A stretch of 13,872 nt of DNA from Bacteroidales bacterium UBA1208 (GTDB lineage: Bacteria > Bacteroidota > Bacteroidia > Bacteroidales > P3). Location: NCBI GenBank assembly GCA_002309955.1, contig DBXQ01000009.1:1-13872 (forward strand), given 5' to 3'. The number at the start of each line of letters is the position of its first letter. The first letter of the stretch is position 1. Position numbers and translations under genes: made by a program. Below are positions 6,659 to 13,872 of the stretch, in pieces. The notes beneath the pieces were generated by a model. That model ran no database searches and was not told the DNA's origin. It saw only the letters and a program-made list of their open reading frames with translations.

Positions 6659-7521
6659 AATACACTGAAGTTTCATTTACCATTACCCCTGTAGACCCCT
6701 GCCGCGACCTGCTGGTTGATGCACTCGGCAACGAAGGTCCTTACGACAGTTTTGTCGAGACACCCGACGGTCTGAAAGCCTATGTCCCCACCAATCAATT
6801 CGACCCCGACTGGCTCCATCAACAAATCAACGAAATCAACTCCCAATTCCCAATTTCTAATTTTCAATTCTCAATTCAAGAAATGCCAGACAAGAATTGG
6901 AACGAGGAATGGGAAAAACAACATAAGCCAGTGCTTGTCACAGCCGAAAACGAAAAGAAAGTATGGGTGCGCGCGCCGTTTCATGAACATCGCACTGACA
7001 TCGACTATGAAATTGTAATCGAACCCAAAATGTCATTCGGCACCGCTCACCACCCTACAACATATATGATGCTTTCCTTTGTGGCCGAGCTACCCATGCA
7101 AGACAAACGGGTTCTTGACATGGGCTGTGGTACCGCCGTACTTGCTATTCTGGCCAAAATGCGCGGAGCCAAGTATGTAGAAGCCATTGATATAGACGAA
7201 TGGGCCTACAACAATGCCCTTGAAAATGCCCAACGCAACAACGCCGACATCACCATCCGCATAGGGGACGCCGACCTCATCAGACAACGGGAAAAAAGCA
7301 ACGATTCTTTCGATATTGTCATTGCTAATATCAACCGCAACATCCTACTGCACGATATGGACGCTTATGCCTCCGTACTTAATACTAAAGGAATTTTGCT
7401 TCTGAGCGGATTCTATGAAAGCGACATTCCTGCCTTACAGCAACAGGCACAAACCCTCGGATTGAAACTCATGGAAACCAAAATCCGCGAAGGATGGTGC
7501 GCCTTAATGTTTTGTATGTAA
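6655..7521 (+). CDS. prmA: Ribosomal protein L11 methyltransferase PrmA
   Basis: PrmA transfers methyl groups from S-adenosylmethionine to lysines and the N-terminus of ribosomal protein L11. The 288-residue protein has an N-terminal substrate-binding domain (about 1-60), a linker, and a class I methyltransferase domain. The motif PKMSFGTAHHPTT (124-136) corresponds to the family's FGTGxHxTT stretch. SAM-binding motif I is VLDMGCGTAVLAILA (153-167), the acidic strand end is AIDIDEWA (177-184), and the catalytic-side motif is IANINRNIL (223-231). The linker at residues 63-75 is encoded by a short AATT-based tandem repeat, described separately, which looks like a small insertion tolerated by the frame. 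It is the last gene of the likely operon; its ATG overlaps the truA stop by 4 nt, and a 220-nt gap follows. Confidence 0.95.
   Translation: MKYTEVSFTITPVDPCRDLLVDALGNEGPYDSFVETPDGLKAYVPTNQFDPDWLHQQINEINSQFPISNFQFSIQEMPDKNWNEEWEKQHKPVLVTAENEKKVWVRAPFHEHRTDIDYEIVIEPKMSFGTAHHPTTYMMLSFVAELPMQDKRVLDMGCGTAVLAILAKMRGAKYVEAIDIDEWAYNNALENAQRNNADITIRIGDADLIRQREKSNDSFDIVIANINRNILLHDMDAYASVLNTKGILLLSGFYESDIPALQQQAQTLGLKLMETKIREGWCALMFCM
6845..6879 (+). repeat. 7-bp AATT tandem repeat inside prmA
   Basis: AATT recurs at exactly 7-bp intervals at 6845, 6852, 6859, 6866 and 6873. The units are AATTCCC, AATTTCT, AATTTTC, AATTCTC and AATTCAA. It encodes Gln/Phe/Ile/Ser/Asn-rich linker residues of PrmA. Its composition differs sharply from the flanking coding sequence. 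Similar AATTCTC-like runs are familiar to me from intergenic DNA in Bacteroidota. The total of 35 bp is not a multiple of three, so the frame is kept only in combination with flanking bases. Confidence 0.75.
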
Positions 7522-7570
7522 TATTTCGACAATATTAACAACGTGTTTATAAGATTTTATCCAATAAAAT
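7519..7570 (+). terminator. Two weak AT-rich hairpins after prmA
   Basis: TAATATT (7519-7525, including the prmA stop) pairs with AATATTA (7531-7537) across a 5-nt loop. ATTTTAT (7554-7560) pairs with ATAAAAT (7564-7570) across CCA and is followed by a T-rich stretch. Both stems lack G-C pairs, so they are poor intrinsic terminators by sequence. The second abuts the -33 element of the next promoter. They are the only terminator-like structures at the operon end. Confidence 0.25.
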
Positions 7571-7741
7571 TGTTATTTTGAGGAAATAATGTATTTTTGT
7601 CTGACTAAAAACAAAACAAGAGTTATTTATTACACAATTGATTATCAATACATTAAACACAATATATCCACCTTTATTTCTATATAAATGGCCTAATTTG
7701 TCAACATTTTTCAAACAAATCAATAATTAAAAATCAAAAAC
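7522..7741 (+). other. 220-bp AT-rich leader/intergenic region
   Basis: Between the prmA stop and the giant gene there are only the two weak hairpins and the promoter described separately. Beyond 7605 the sequence is an A/T-rich untranslated leader with no clear stem and no open frame of note. A run ending AATTAAAAATCAAAAAC precedes the ATG; no Shine-Dalgarno is evident, as is usual in Bacteroidota. Confidence 0.6.
7570..7599 (+). promoter_or_regulatory. Bacteroidota-type promoter for the giant modular protein gene
   Basis: TTG at 7570-7572 and TATTTTTG at 7592-7599 are separated by 19 bp, matching the Bacteroidota primary-sigma promoter (TTG / TAnnTTTG) in both elements and spacing. Transcription would begin near 7605, giving a leader of about 135 nt before the ATG at 7742. 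The leader is very A/T-rich and I see no defined riboswitch fold in it. This is the best-supported promoter in the window. Confidence 0.6.
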
Positions 7742-10700
7742 ATGAAAGCATTTTTACGTTGTTTAGCGCTCGTCGCGGCACTATGTGTCGGATGGGCATT
7801 GAACGCTCAGTCGTTGGGGGACTATACGTTCTCCACGGGCGTGGATGCGACTAAATGGATTACCGTTACCGACAGCACCAACTTGTTAGGTACTGGCAAT
7901 GTTGACGGCCGCGCATCCTCAGTGCAGAACATCGGGTTCACGTTCCCGTTTGCCTCTGACACCTACACTCAGTTTTCCGTCAATTCGGACGGCAACCTCC
8001 GTTTGGGATCCACAGTGACAGGAACGAGCAGCTACACCACCCCGTTCAGCAGTTCTTATTCCAACTCCAACAACCCGAAGATTAACTTCCTGGGCTGCGA
8101 CGGTTATTTCCACGACACGATTCACTACGTGTTTGCCGAAAACACCGTCGATGCCAACAACGACAGCTTGCTGGTCGTGGAGTTCAGCCTCGGAACCTAT
8201 TCCTCCAACACCCGCGAACAGCGGTACAAATGGCAGATACATCTCTATCCCGATGGCGACATCGTGGCCGTATTTCCTGCTACAGCCCCTGCACAGGCTC
8301 CCGCTGTTGCCCACCAGAAAGGTCTCTGTTTCAATTCCTCAAATGGTGTGGTTATCACCCCTGACAACCAAGCCCACTTCTTCAATTCAGGTTCTTCTCT
8401 GAGCTGGGAGGCCAACACATGGCCCGCCCCCGGAACCTACTATTCTTTCTCCCGCAGCACTATCACCTGCACCATGCCGTCTGCTATCACCTTGAACTCG
8501 GTGGGTACGACTACGGCTTCTCTTAGCTTCACCCCCACAGGCACCGCTACTTCTTGGATTGCCTATATCAACCCAGCGGTCATGGGCATGTCAAGCTACA
8601 CTATCAACGACACAAACGCCAGCCTCATCCTCCTCACCCCCAACACTGAGTACACTGTCTCGGTACGTTCGATATGCGGTGAAGGCGACACGAGCAACGC
8701 TCTATCTATGACATTCCGTACCAATTGTTCGGCTCTCACCTCTGCCGACCTGCCTTATACCGAGAACTTTGAGGCCTATGGCAGCGGCTCCAGCAATCCC
8801 ATTAGCAACTGCTGGACTAAAGGCACCAACAATTCTACGGCTTACCCCTACCCCTACTCCACCAATGCCATCTCTGGCAACCGTAGCCTCTATTTCTACA
8901 GCTACAGGCCTTCGTCAGCCACCAGTACACAATACTATAGCTATGCCGCTCTGCCGGAGCTGAATGCTACAGTTGATGTATCTGGCCTTACCCTCTATTT
9001 CAATTCCAGACGTTATTCAAGCACCACTTCCACCTACCATTCGCTTATTCAAGTGGGCGTAATGAGTGATCCGACTGACACCAGCACTTTCGAGTTGGTG
9101 CAGCAGATTGACATGACCCCCCTGCCTGCCCTTACCATTCAATCCAATGAGATCAACTTTGCAAGCTACACAGGTACTGGCAAGTACATTGCTTTCTTCG
9201 CGCCTGTTATTGAAACCACAAGTACCGCATACAACTATATCTATATTGACGACATCGAGCTGATGACGACCCCCACCTGCATTCGTCCTGTCAATGTAGC
9301 CGTTTCCGACATCACTTCCAACAGCGTCACCGTCTCCTGGACTCCGGCCTCTACCGACCAGACCGACTTTGTGGTTGCTTACGGCACCAGCGACATTCTT
9401 TCAGAGATGACTCAAATCAATGTCACCGGCACCAGCACCACATTGACTGGATTGGCAAATTCCTCCACATACTATGTCTATGTCAAGGCTGTCTGCAGTA
9501 CCACCGATGAGAGTAATTTCACCTTCCCAATATCTTTCAACACTCTCTGTGGCCCCACAGCACTGCCTTATGCGGAGAATTTCGACAACCTGAGTGGCAA
9601 TCTGCCTAACTGCTGGACCAAGGTTGGTTCGGGTACTGTCGCCAAGAACAACAGCACCACCTATGCCCATAGCGGCAGCTATTCTCTTAAGTTCAGCGGT
9701 GCAACTTCCAACTTGATTGTCCTTCCCGAAATGGATGCGGCCACCAACACGCTGACCATGTCCTTCTGGACTCGTCCTGAAAGCTTCACCAATTCCAGCT
9801 GCGGCACTTTCTCGGTAGGTTATGTAACCGACATTGCCGATGCCAGCACGTTTGTGGCTTTGGATACTTACACCTACAATGAATTCTCTTCTGTCGAGAA
9901 CAAGGAAGTCAACTTTGCTTCCGCCCCCGCCGATGCCTTCATTGCTTTCCGCCACAACCCCAACAGCACCGCTTGGTACTGGTTTGTCGACGACATCGAG
10001 GTGAGTGTTCCCACACCCGAATGCGTGGCCTACACCTGGACTACTGGTGACAGCACCGGCAATAGCTACTATACTCCTGTCAACAATTACTACAGATACA
10101 CCCTCTCTGAAACCATCATTGATGCTTCAGAAATTGGCGGTCCGATGCGTATCGACACCATCAGCTTCCACTACATGCACACCGACCCCATAACCGACAA
10201 GTTCGATGTCACCATCTGGTTACAACCCACTACCAAATCTGCTTTCAGCAGCACCAGCGACATTGACCTGCTTGACTCCAGCATCGCTGTACAAATATTC
10301 AGCGATAGCCTGAACTTCAGTCAAGGCTGGAACGACATTGTTCTGCCCACTCCGTACTTCTTCGACGGCACCACTAATCTGATGGTTATCGTGGACGACA
10401 ACAGCAATGACTACAACAGCAATTCTCACAAATTCAGCACTACTGCATGCTCTGATTATAAAACCATCACCTGGTACAGCGACAATCAGAATCCTGATCC
10501 TGTAACAGGTAACAATTCTTTGAATGGTAATGCTTTCAGCAGCAGCAAAACACGCTATCAGTATCGTGTGCGTATGGCTCTCAAAGGCTGCGACATGACC
10601 ACCTGCCACAAACCCAGCAATCTTGTTGCTTCCACAATTACCCCCACCAGTGTTACCCTGAGCTGGAGCGATAACAATAACGATGCAACCTATACTGTTG

Positions 10701-13700
10701 TCAATATGACTGACTCCAGTATTGTATACTCAGGCATCACTGCTGGCAACGTGACCATCAGCGGGCTCACTCCCGAGACTTCCTACGCTTTCGGTGTCTA
10801 TGCCAACTGCTCGGCCGACGACAGCTCGTTCATGGCAACTGTTACCTTGGCCACACCTGCCACTTGCGTTATACCCTCGGGCTTTGCAAGCAGCAATATT
10901 ACCTCCACCAATGCCACTCTCACTTGGTCAGACAACACCAACATCGATGCAACCTATACCATCTATGACATGAGCGACACCAGCGTGGTGGCTACAGGTC
11001 TCACCGGCAATACCTACACCGTCACAGGGCTGACACCCAATACCTCCTACACATTTGGCATTGTAGCCAACTGCTCTGCCACTGACGTGAGTGGCGTTGT
11101 CACCATCAATTTACGCACCAGCTGCGTTCCTGAGACACTGCCCTTCACCGAAGACTTTTCTGCCAATCTGAGCAGCGACCTATGTTGGCGCGGTGCCACA
11201 GGTACCACCGCCGAACAAGTATTTGCGGGTGCTCCTTTGAATCTCACCTCTCCCAACTGGTCATACGCCAGCACCGCACGCGACGGCTTAGAGGCAGGAC
11301 ATTACTACAAGAATGTCTACGGTAGCAGCATCAAGAGTTGGATTATCACCCCTGCTATTGACCTGAGTACCGTTACTTCGGCACAGCTCTCATTTGATGT
11401 TGCCCTCACCGACTACTACAATGCCGCTCTTCCTGATCCCAATGGCGACACCAACACCTCACAAGCCTTTATGGTCATCGTCTCAACCGATGGTGGCAAC
11501 ACATGGTCCGCTGCCAATGCCACCGTATGGCAGAATGGAACAGGCGACTACACCTATGCATCCCTTGCCGACACCGTTTACCAAAACAAAGTCATCAGCC
11601 TGAACCAGTATGTGGGCAACACCATCAAGATTGCCTTCTACTGCCAGTCTCTCTGGAGTGGTGGCGACAACGACCTCCACATTGACAATATTGCTGTCAC
11701 TGAAGGTAGTCCTGTGGAACCCAATTGCCATGTGTCCATCTATGCCGAAGACTCTTACGGTGACGGATGGAATGGCAACACCATCACCATTATGCAAGGC
11801 ACCGACACCATCGGCACCTACAGCATGGAAGACCAGCACGTAACAAGCACACGCATCTACGACACCGTGACCTTCGAGGTTCTGCCTGGCATACCTATTA
11901 GTTTCGAGTGGACCATTGGTAACTGGGCTAATGAGGCCTCCTTCACCATCGTGAACGGTAGCGACGCAACAGTATATAGCTGCACCGACGGCAGCACCCT
12001 GTCAAATGGTGTGTTCTTCACCCTTAGCGACGCATGCCCCTCATGCTCCAGTGTACAAGACCTTGCTGTTGCCAACACCACTACTAACAGCGTTACGCTC
12101 ACTTGGTCACACGACAACACCAGCGCTACCTATACCGTGTATGACATGAGCGACACCTCTGTGGTTGCCTCTGGCCTCACCGCCACCACCTACACCATTA
12201 CGGGATTAACCGCTGAGACCAACTATCAGTACGGTGTAGTCGCCAACTGCTCGGCCACCGATTCTTCGCCTATCTCCACCATCAACGTATACACCGGATA
12301 CTGCTCACCCAATCCCACCTCTGTTGATGGCAGCGGTATCACCAGTGTCAGTTTCGGTGGCATTACTAACACCATCCATCCCAACTCTGCAAGCTATGCC
12401 AACTATAGCAGCATAATTGGCAACGTTCCTGCCGGCACAACCGCAACGGTCGACATCACCTATGCTACCGGCTATACCTACGGCACCATCATCTGGGTTG
12501 ACTGGAACGACAACCTGGTATTCGAAGGCAACGAAGTTGTCTATACCGGAGTGAGCGGCAGTGGCAATCCCGCCACATTGACCGCCACCTTCACCGTCCC
12601 CGCCACTCAAGCACTCGGCAGTTATCGTATGCGCATAGTCGGCGCCGACAGCTACTTCGATAGCTACACTGGTTCTATTGAGGCTGCCGCCAATGCCAAC
12701 CCCTGCGCCAGCTACAGCTGGGGCGTTGCTGAGGACTACACCCTCAATGTCATCACCATGCCTGCTTGCTTGGCCATTACCGATTTGTCCGCTTTTGCCA
12801 CATCCTACAGCAGTGTGACCCTCAACTGGAATGACTCCATCAACACAGGTGCCACATACACTGTGTACAACATGAGCGACACCAGCGTAATAGCCACCGG
12901 CATCACCACCACCTCATACACCGTTACAGGTCTCACACCTAATACAAACTACACATTTGGTGTGGTTGCCAACTGCTCTGCCACCGATGCCTCCTTAGTG
13001 ACAAATGTTACCATTCACACTCCTTGTGTAGCCCTTAACATCCCGTTCTACGAGAGCTTCGACACCAACAGCGCCACACTCTCCTGCTGGAGTGCATACA
13101 GCATGAACTCTGCGAACACTGTCGGCTTGAGCATTTTCAACACTACGGGCATCGCATTGAGATTTAGCTCATACTACTCCGCTTCCGACTACAACCAGTA
13201 TGCCTTCTCGCCTGTGTTCAACTATACCGGCACAGAAAGCATGCTCAACGTCTCTGTACAGTATGCCACATATGGCAGCGGCGACCATCTGTATTTCGGC
13301 TACATCACCCCGACCGACACTGTATGGAGCACCGACTACTACACAACCTCCGGCCAGAGCGATGTGCAGACCTACACTGCCAACATCCCAACCACTGCCA
13401 CTCAGATTGCCTTCCACTATTATGGCAATTATGCTTACTATGCATGGATTGACAGCGTGAGCGTCACAGAGGGTCCTGCCCCCGTCACTATGACTATTTC
13501 TTCTGCCGACATCGCCATGGGTACAACCACTCCGGCTCCCGGCACCTATACCTACCAAGTCGGCGACACCGTCACCGTTTCGGCAATCCCCAGCACCGGC
13601 TACCGCTTTGACTACTGGGTGCTCTCGCTCGACACAATCACCGACACCGTCACCACCAGCACCTTCACTGGCGTATTACCCGCCTTCCTTTCTGGTTCCA

Positions 13701-13872
13701 GCATTAGCTTGGTAGCATACTTCTCTGTCAACCAATACACGCTCACCATGGCTACCTCCAACACCGCCATGGGTACCACCATCCCGGCTCCCGGCACCTA
13801 TGCCTACACTCCTGGTGACACACTCACCATCTCTGCTATACCCACTACCAACTGCCACTTCGTGCAGTGGAA
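7742..13872 (+). CDS. Giant secreted modular adhesin-like protein (runs off right edge)
   Basis: The frame is open from ATG 7742 to the window edge: 2043 full codons. A signal peptide (residues 1-22, MKAFLRCLAL..., likely cut after LNA) is followed by only extracellular-type modules. They are: a beta-rich N-terminal domain (24-240); FnIII-like 1 (241-332); beta-sandwich 1 (333-512); FnIII-like 2 (513-604); beta-sandwich 2 (604-760); an unassigned block (761-951); FnIII-like 3 and 4 (955-1128); a cleaved-adhesin-like domain (1128-1325); a DSYGDGWNG module (1326-1437); FnIII-like 5 (1438-1521); a GEVED-like domain (1521-1674); FnIII-like 6 (1676-1762); beta-sandwich 4 (1762-1912); and InlB-B-like repeats (1913 on). 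No catalytic domain is visible. This architecture is typical of type IX-secreted surface proteins of Bacteroidota, but the C-terminal signal is outside the window. Adhesion to host, diet or cell-surface glycans is an inference. It has its own promoter, so it is probably not part of the prmA operon. Confidence 0.9.
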   Translation, partial: MKAFLRCLALVAALCVGWALNAQSLGDYTFSTGVDATKWITVTDSTNLLGTGNVDGRASSVQNIGFTFPFASDTYTQFSVNSDGNLRLGSTVTGTSSYTTPFSSSYSNSNNPKINFLGCDGYFHDTIHYVFAENTVDANNDSLLVVEFSLGTYSSNTREQRYKWQIHLYPDGDIVAVFPATAPAQAPAVAHQKGLCFNSSNGVVITPDNQAHFFNSGSSLSWEANTWPAPGTYYSFSRSTITCTMPSAITLNSVGTTTASLSFTPTGTATSWIAYINPAVMGMSSYTINDTNASLILLTPNTEYTVSVRSICGEGDTSNALSMTFRTNCSALTSADLPYTENFEAYGSGSSNPISNCWTKGTNNSTAYPYPYSTNAISGNRSLYFYSYRPSSATSTQYYSYAALPELNATVDVSGLTLYFNSRRYSSTTSTYHSLIQVGVMSDPTDTSTFELVQQIDMTPLPALTIQSNEINFASYTGTGKYIAFFAPVIETTSTAYNYIYIDDIELMTTPTCIRPVNVAVSDITSNSVTVSWTPASTDQTDFVVAYGTSDILSEMTQINVTGTSTTLTGLANSSTYYVYVKAVCSTTDESNFTFPISFNTLCGPTALPYAENFDNLSGNLPNCWTKVGSGTVAKNNSTTYAHSGSYSLKFSGATSNLIVLPEMDAATNTLTMSFWTRPESFTNSSCGTFSVGYVTDIADASTFVALDTYTYNEFSSVENKEVNFASAPADAFIAFRHNPNSTAWYWFVDDIEVSVPTPECVAYTWTTGDSTGNSYYTPVNNYYRYTLSETIIDASEIGGPMRIDTISFHYMHTDPITDKFDVTIWLQPTTKSAFSSTSDIDLLDSSIAVQIFSDSLNFSQGWNDIVLPTPYFFDGTTNLMVIVDDNSNDYNSNSHKFSTTACSDYKTITWYSDNQNPDPVTGNNSLNGNAFSSSKTRYQYRVRMALKGCDMTTCHKPSNLVASTITPTSVTLSWSDNNNDATYTVVNMTDSSIVYSGITAGNVTISGLTPETSYAFGVYANCSADDSSFMATVTLATPATCVIPSGFASSNITSTNATLTWSDNTNIDATYTIYDMSDTSVVATGLTGNTYTVTGLTPNTSYTFGIVANCSATDVSGVVTINLRTSCVPETLPFTEDFSANLSSDLCWRGATGTTAEQVFAGAPLNLTSPNWSYASTARDGLEAGHYYKNVYGSSIKSWIITPAIDLSTVTSAQLSFDVALTDYYNAALPDPNGDTNTSQAFMVIVSTDGGNTWSAANATVWQNGTGDYTYASLADTVYQNKVISLNQYVGNTIKIAFYCQSLWSGGDNDLHIDNIAVTEGSPVEPNCHVSIYAEDSYGDGWNGNTITIMQGTDTIGTYSMEDQHVTSTRIYDTVTFEVLPGIPISFEWTIGNWANEASFTIVNGSDATVYSCTDGSTLSNGVFFTLSDACPSCSSVQDLAVANTTTNSVTLTWSHDNTSATYTVYDMSDTSVVASGLTATTYTITGLTAETNYQYGVVANCSATDSSPISTINVYTGYCSPNPTSVDGSGITSVSFGGITNTIHPNSASYANYSSIIGNVPAGTTATVDITYATGYTYGTIIWVDWNDNLVFEGNEVVYTGVSGSGNPATLTATFTVPATQALGSYRMRIVGADSYFDSYTGSIEAAANANPCASYSWGVAEDYTLNVITMPACLAITDLSAFATSYSSVTLNWNDSINTGATYTVYNMSDTSVIATGITTTSYTVTGLTPNTNYTFGVVANCSATDASLVTNVTIHTPCVALNIPFYESFDTNSATLSCWSAYSMNSANTVGLSIFNTTGIALRFSSYYSASDYNQYAFSPVFNYTGTESMLNVSVQYATYGSGDHLYFGYITPTDTVWSTDYYTTSGQSDVQTYTANIPTTATQIAFHYYGNYAYYAWIDSVSVTEGPAPVTMTISSADIAMGTTTPAPGTYTYQVGDTVTVSAIPSTGYRFDYWVLSLDTITDTVTTSTFTGVLPAFLSGSSISLVAYFSVNQYTLTMATSNTAMGTTIPAPGTYAYTPGDTLTISAIPTTNCHFVQW
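7811..8461 (+). other. N-terminal beta-rich domain of the giant protein
   Basis: Residues 24-240 contain alternating hydrophobic strands with motifs such as GFTFPF, FSVNSDGNLRLG, LLVVEFSLG and YKWQIHLYPDGDIV. This resembles the nidogen/galactose-binding-like N-terminal region found in many large Bacteroidales surface proteins, where a QFSVNSDGNLRLG-type hairpin is common. I cannot assign a named family with certainty. Confidence 0.5.
8738..9277 (+). other. Adhesin-type beta-sandwich domain 1
   Basis: Residues 333-512 open with LPYTENFEAY and NCWTKG and close with YIYIDDIEL. That opening (LPY.E.FE...CW) and ending (.IDDI.L) are the signature of cleaved-adhesin/MAM-like jelly-roll domains seen repeatedly in Bacteroidales surface proteins. 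It is flanked by FnIII-like modules on both sides. Confidence 0.6.
9551..10021 (+). other. Adhesin-type beta-sandwich domain 2
   Basis: Residues 604-760 follow the same plan as domain 1: ALPYAENFDNL and NCWTKVGSG at the start, a strand-rich middle with TMSFWTRPES, and FVDDIEVSV at the end. It is shorter than domain 1, and its similarity outside the signature ends is low by eye. Confidence 0.6.
10022..10594 (+). other. Unassigned beta-rich block of the giant protein
   Basis: Residues 761-951 lack both the LPY.E.F opening and FnIII signatures. Visible features include YYRYTLSETI, FDVTIWLQPT, GWNDIVLPTPYFFDGTTNLMVIVDDN (given here as landmarks only in part) and a Cys near the end (KGCD). The FDGTTNLMV-like stretch is reminiscent of a jelly-roll seen in other T9SS-associated proteins, but I cannot name the family. 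Confidence 0.4.
10604..11125 (+). repeat. Tandem FnIII-like modules 3 and 4
   Basis: Two adjacent modules of about 87 residues (955-1041 and 1042-1128) share a Cys at the start, T.TLSW/TLTWSD, ATYT..(N/D)M(S/T)D(T/S)S, GLTP.TSY.FG and ANCSA.D. Modules 5 (12053-12304) and 6 (12767-13027) carry the same motifs, so the four form one subfamily that differs from modules 1 and 2. At DNA level the copies differ by many synonymous changes, so they are not recent duplicates. Confidence 0.75.
11123..11716 (+). other. Cleaved-adhesin-like domain 3
   Basis: Residues 1128-1325 carry the fullest version of the adhesin jelly roll in this protein: LPFTEDFSAN and LCWRG at the start, SWIITPAIDLS (the typical .W..TP.I.L strand), FMVIVSTDGGNTWS, KIAFYCQS and DLHIDNIAVTEG at the end. 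These match the pattern of cleaved adhesin / choice-of-anchor J domains known from Porphyromonas gingipains and relatives. Confidence 0.7.
11717..12052 (+). other. DSYGDGWNG-type module
   Basis: Residues 1326-1437 contain DSYGDGWNG at 1337-1345 after a strand with Cys1329. The acidic turn resembles a metal-binding loop. The D.YGDGWNG signature is recurrent in Bacteroidota and other marine or gut secreted proteins. Two more Cys (1432, 1435) close the module just before FnIII-like 5. Function is not known to me. Confidence 0.55.
12302..12763 (+). other. GEVED-like domain
   Basis: Residues 1521-1674 show the order typical of GEVED domains: a strand pair, IIWVDWNDNLVFEGNEVVY (an aspartate-rich turn like the usual W.D.N.DG.F), FTVP, a YRMRIVGADS strand, and WGVAEDYTLNV at the C-terminal end matching the G..EDY signature. 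Such domains are widespread in Bacteroidota secreted proteins; their ligand is not established from sequence. Confidence 0.7.
13025..13477 (+). other. Adhesin-type beta-sandwich domain 4
   Basis: Residues 1762-1912 open with IPFYESFDTN and SCWSAY and end with YAWIDSVSVTEG, the same plan as the other adhesin-like domains in this protein. The middle has alternating strands with LNVSVQYATYG and IAFHYYGNY. It immediately precedes the InlB-B-like repeat tract. Confidence 0.6.
13478..13872 (+). repeat. InlB-B-like repeats, at least two, continuing past the edge
   Basis: Two units of 84 residues are offset by exactly 252 bp (compare GCCATGGGTAC at 13514 and 13766). Each has AMGTT.PAPGTY, a GDT(V/L)T(V/I)SAIP strand and an aromatic end (YRFDYW or CHFVQW). 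The pattern fits the divergent InlB B-repeat family of surface proteins. The second unit is cut by the window, so the total number of copies is unknown. Confidence 0.7.

Noticed and set aside
8133..13558. Many short frames on both strands within the giant gene
   Set aside because: They are Thr/Pro/Ser-rich or Val/Gly-rich shadows produced by its ACC/AGC-rich codon use; none has its own start signal or recognisable domain.
7742..13872. Frameshift or split in the giant gene
   Set aside because: I read the frame line by line to the edge and found no stop; module boundaries follow each other without a phase change.

Overview
The window looks like part of a Bacteroidota chromosome, most likely order Bacteroidales. 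The evidence is the Bacteroidota-type -7 boxes (TAnnTTTG) upstream of genes, AT-rich leaders without strong Shine-Dalgarno sequences, Bacteroidota-like versions of TopB and PrmA, and two very large secreted proteins built from modules common in type IX-secreted surface proteins. I cannot name a genus from sequence alone. Gene content is dense, with only two intergenic gaps above 200 bases.

Layout. (1) Bases 1-1544, minus strand: the N-terminal 514 codons of a secreted repeat protein that runs off the left edge. It has a signal peptide followed by ten copies of a 50-residue module, all in a strict 150-bp register. (2) Bases 1545-2131: a 587-bp gap between divergent genes, holding candidate promoters, a long imperfect hairpin and a short phased repeat, but no convincing gene. 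(3) Bases 2132-7521, plus strand: a compact four-gene block, sppA (signal peptide peptidase), topB (DNA topoisomerase III), truA (tRNA pseudouridine synthase) and prmA (ribosomal protein L11 methyltransferase). The junctions are a 13-nt gap and two 4-nt ATGA overlaps, so an operon with coupled translation is likely. (4) Bases 7522-7741: a 220-bp AT-rich gap with two weak hairpins and a well-spaced Bacteroidota promoter. (5) Bases 7742-13872, plus strand: at least 2043 codons of a giant secreted modular protein that runs off the right edge. It carries a signal peptide, an N-terminal beta domain, six fibronectin type III-like modules, four adhesin/jelly-roll-like beta domains, a DSYGDGWNG-type module, a GEVED-like domain and the start of an InlB-B-like repeat tract.

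The central block is housekeeping (membrane protein quality control, DNA topology, tRNA and ribosome modification). The flanking proteins are probably cell-surface or released adhesin-like proteins. Neither C-terminus is in the window, so export by the type IX system is inferred and not seen. I found no tRNA, rRNA, CRISPR array, transposase or phage gene. I do not see a clearly new multi-gene system. The most unusual features are the lock-step repeat array, the 7-bp AATT repeat embedded in the prmA reading frame, and the phased repeat plus hairpin in the divergent intergenic region.
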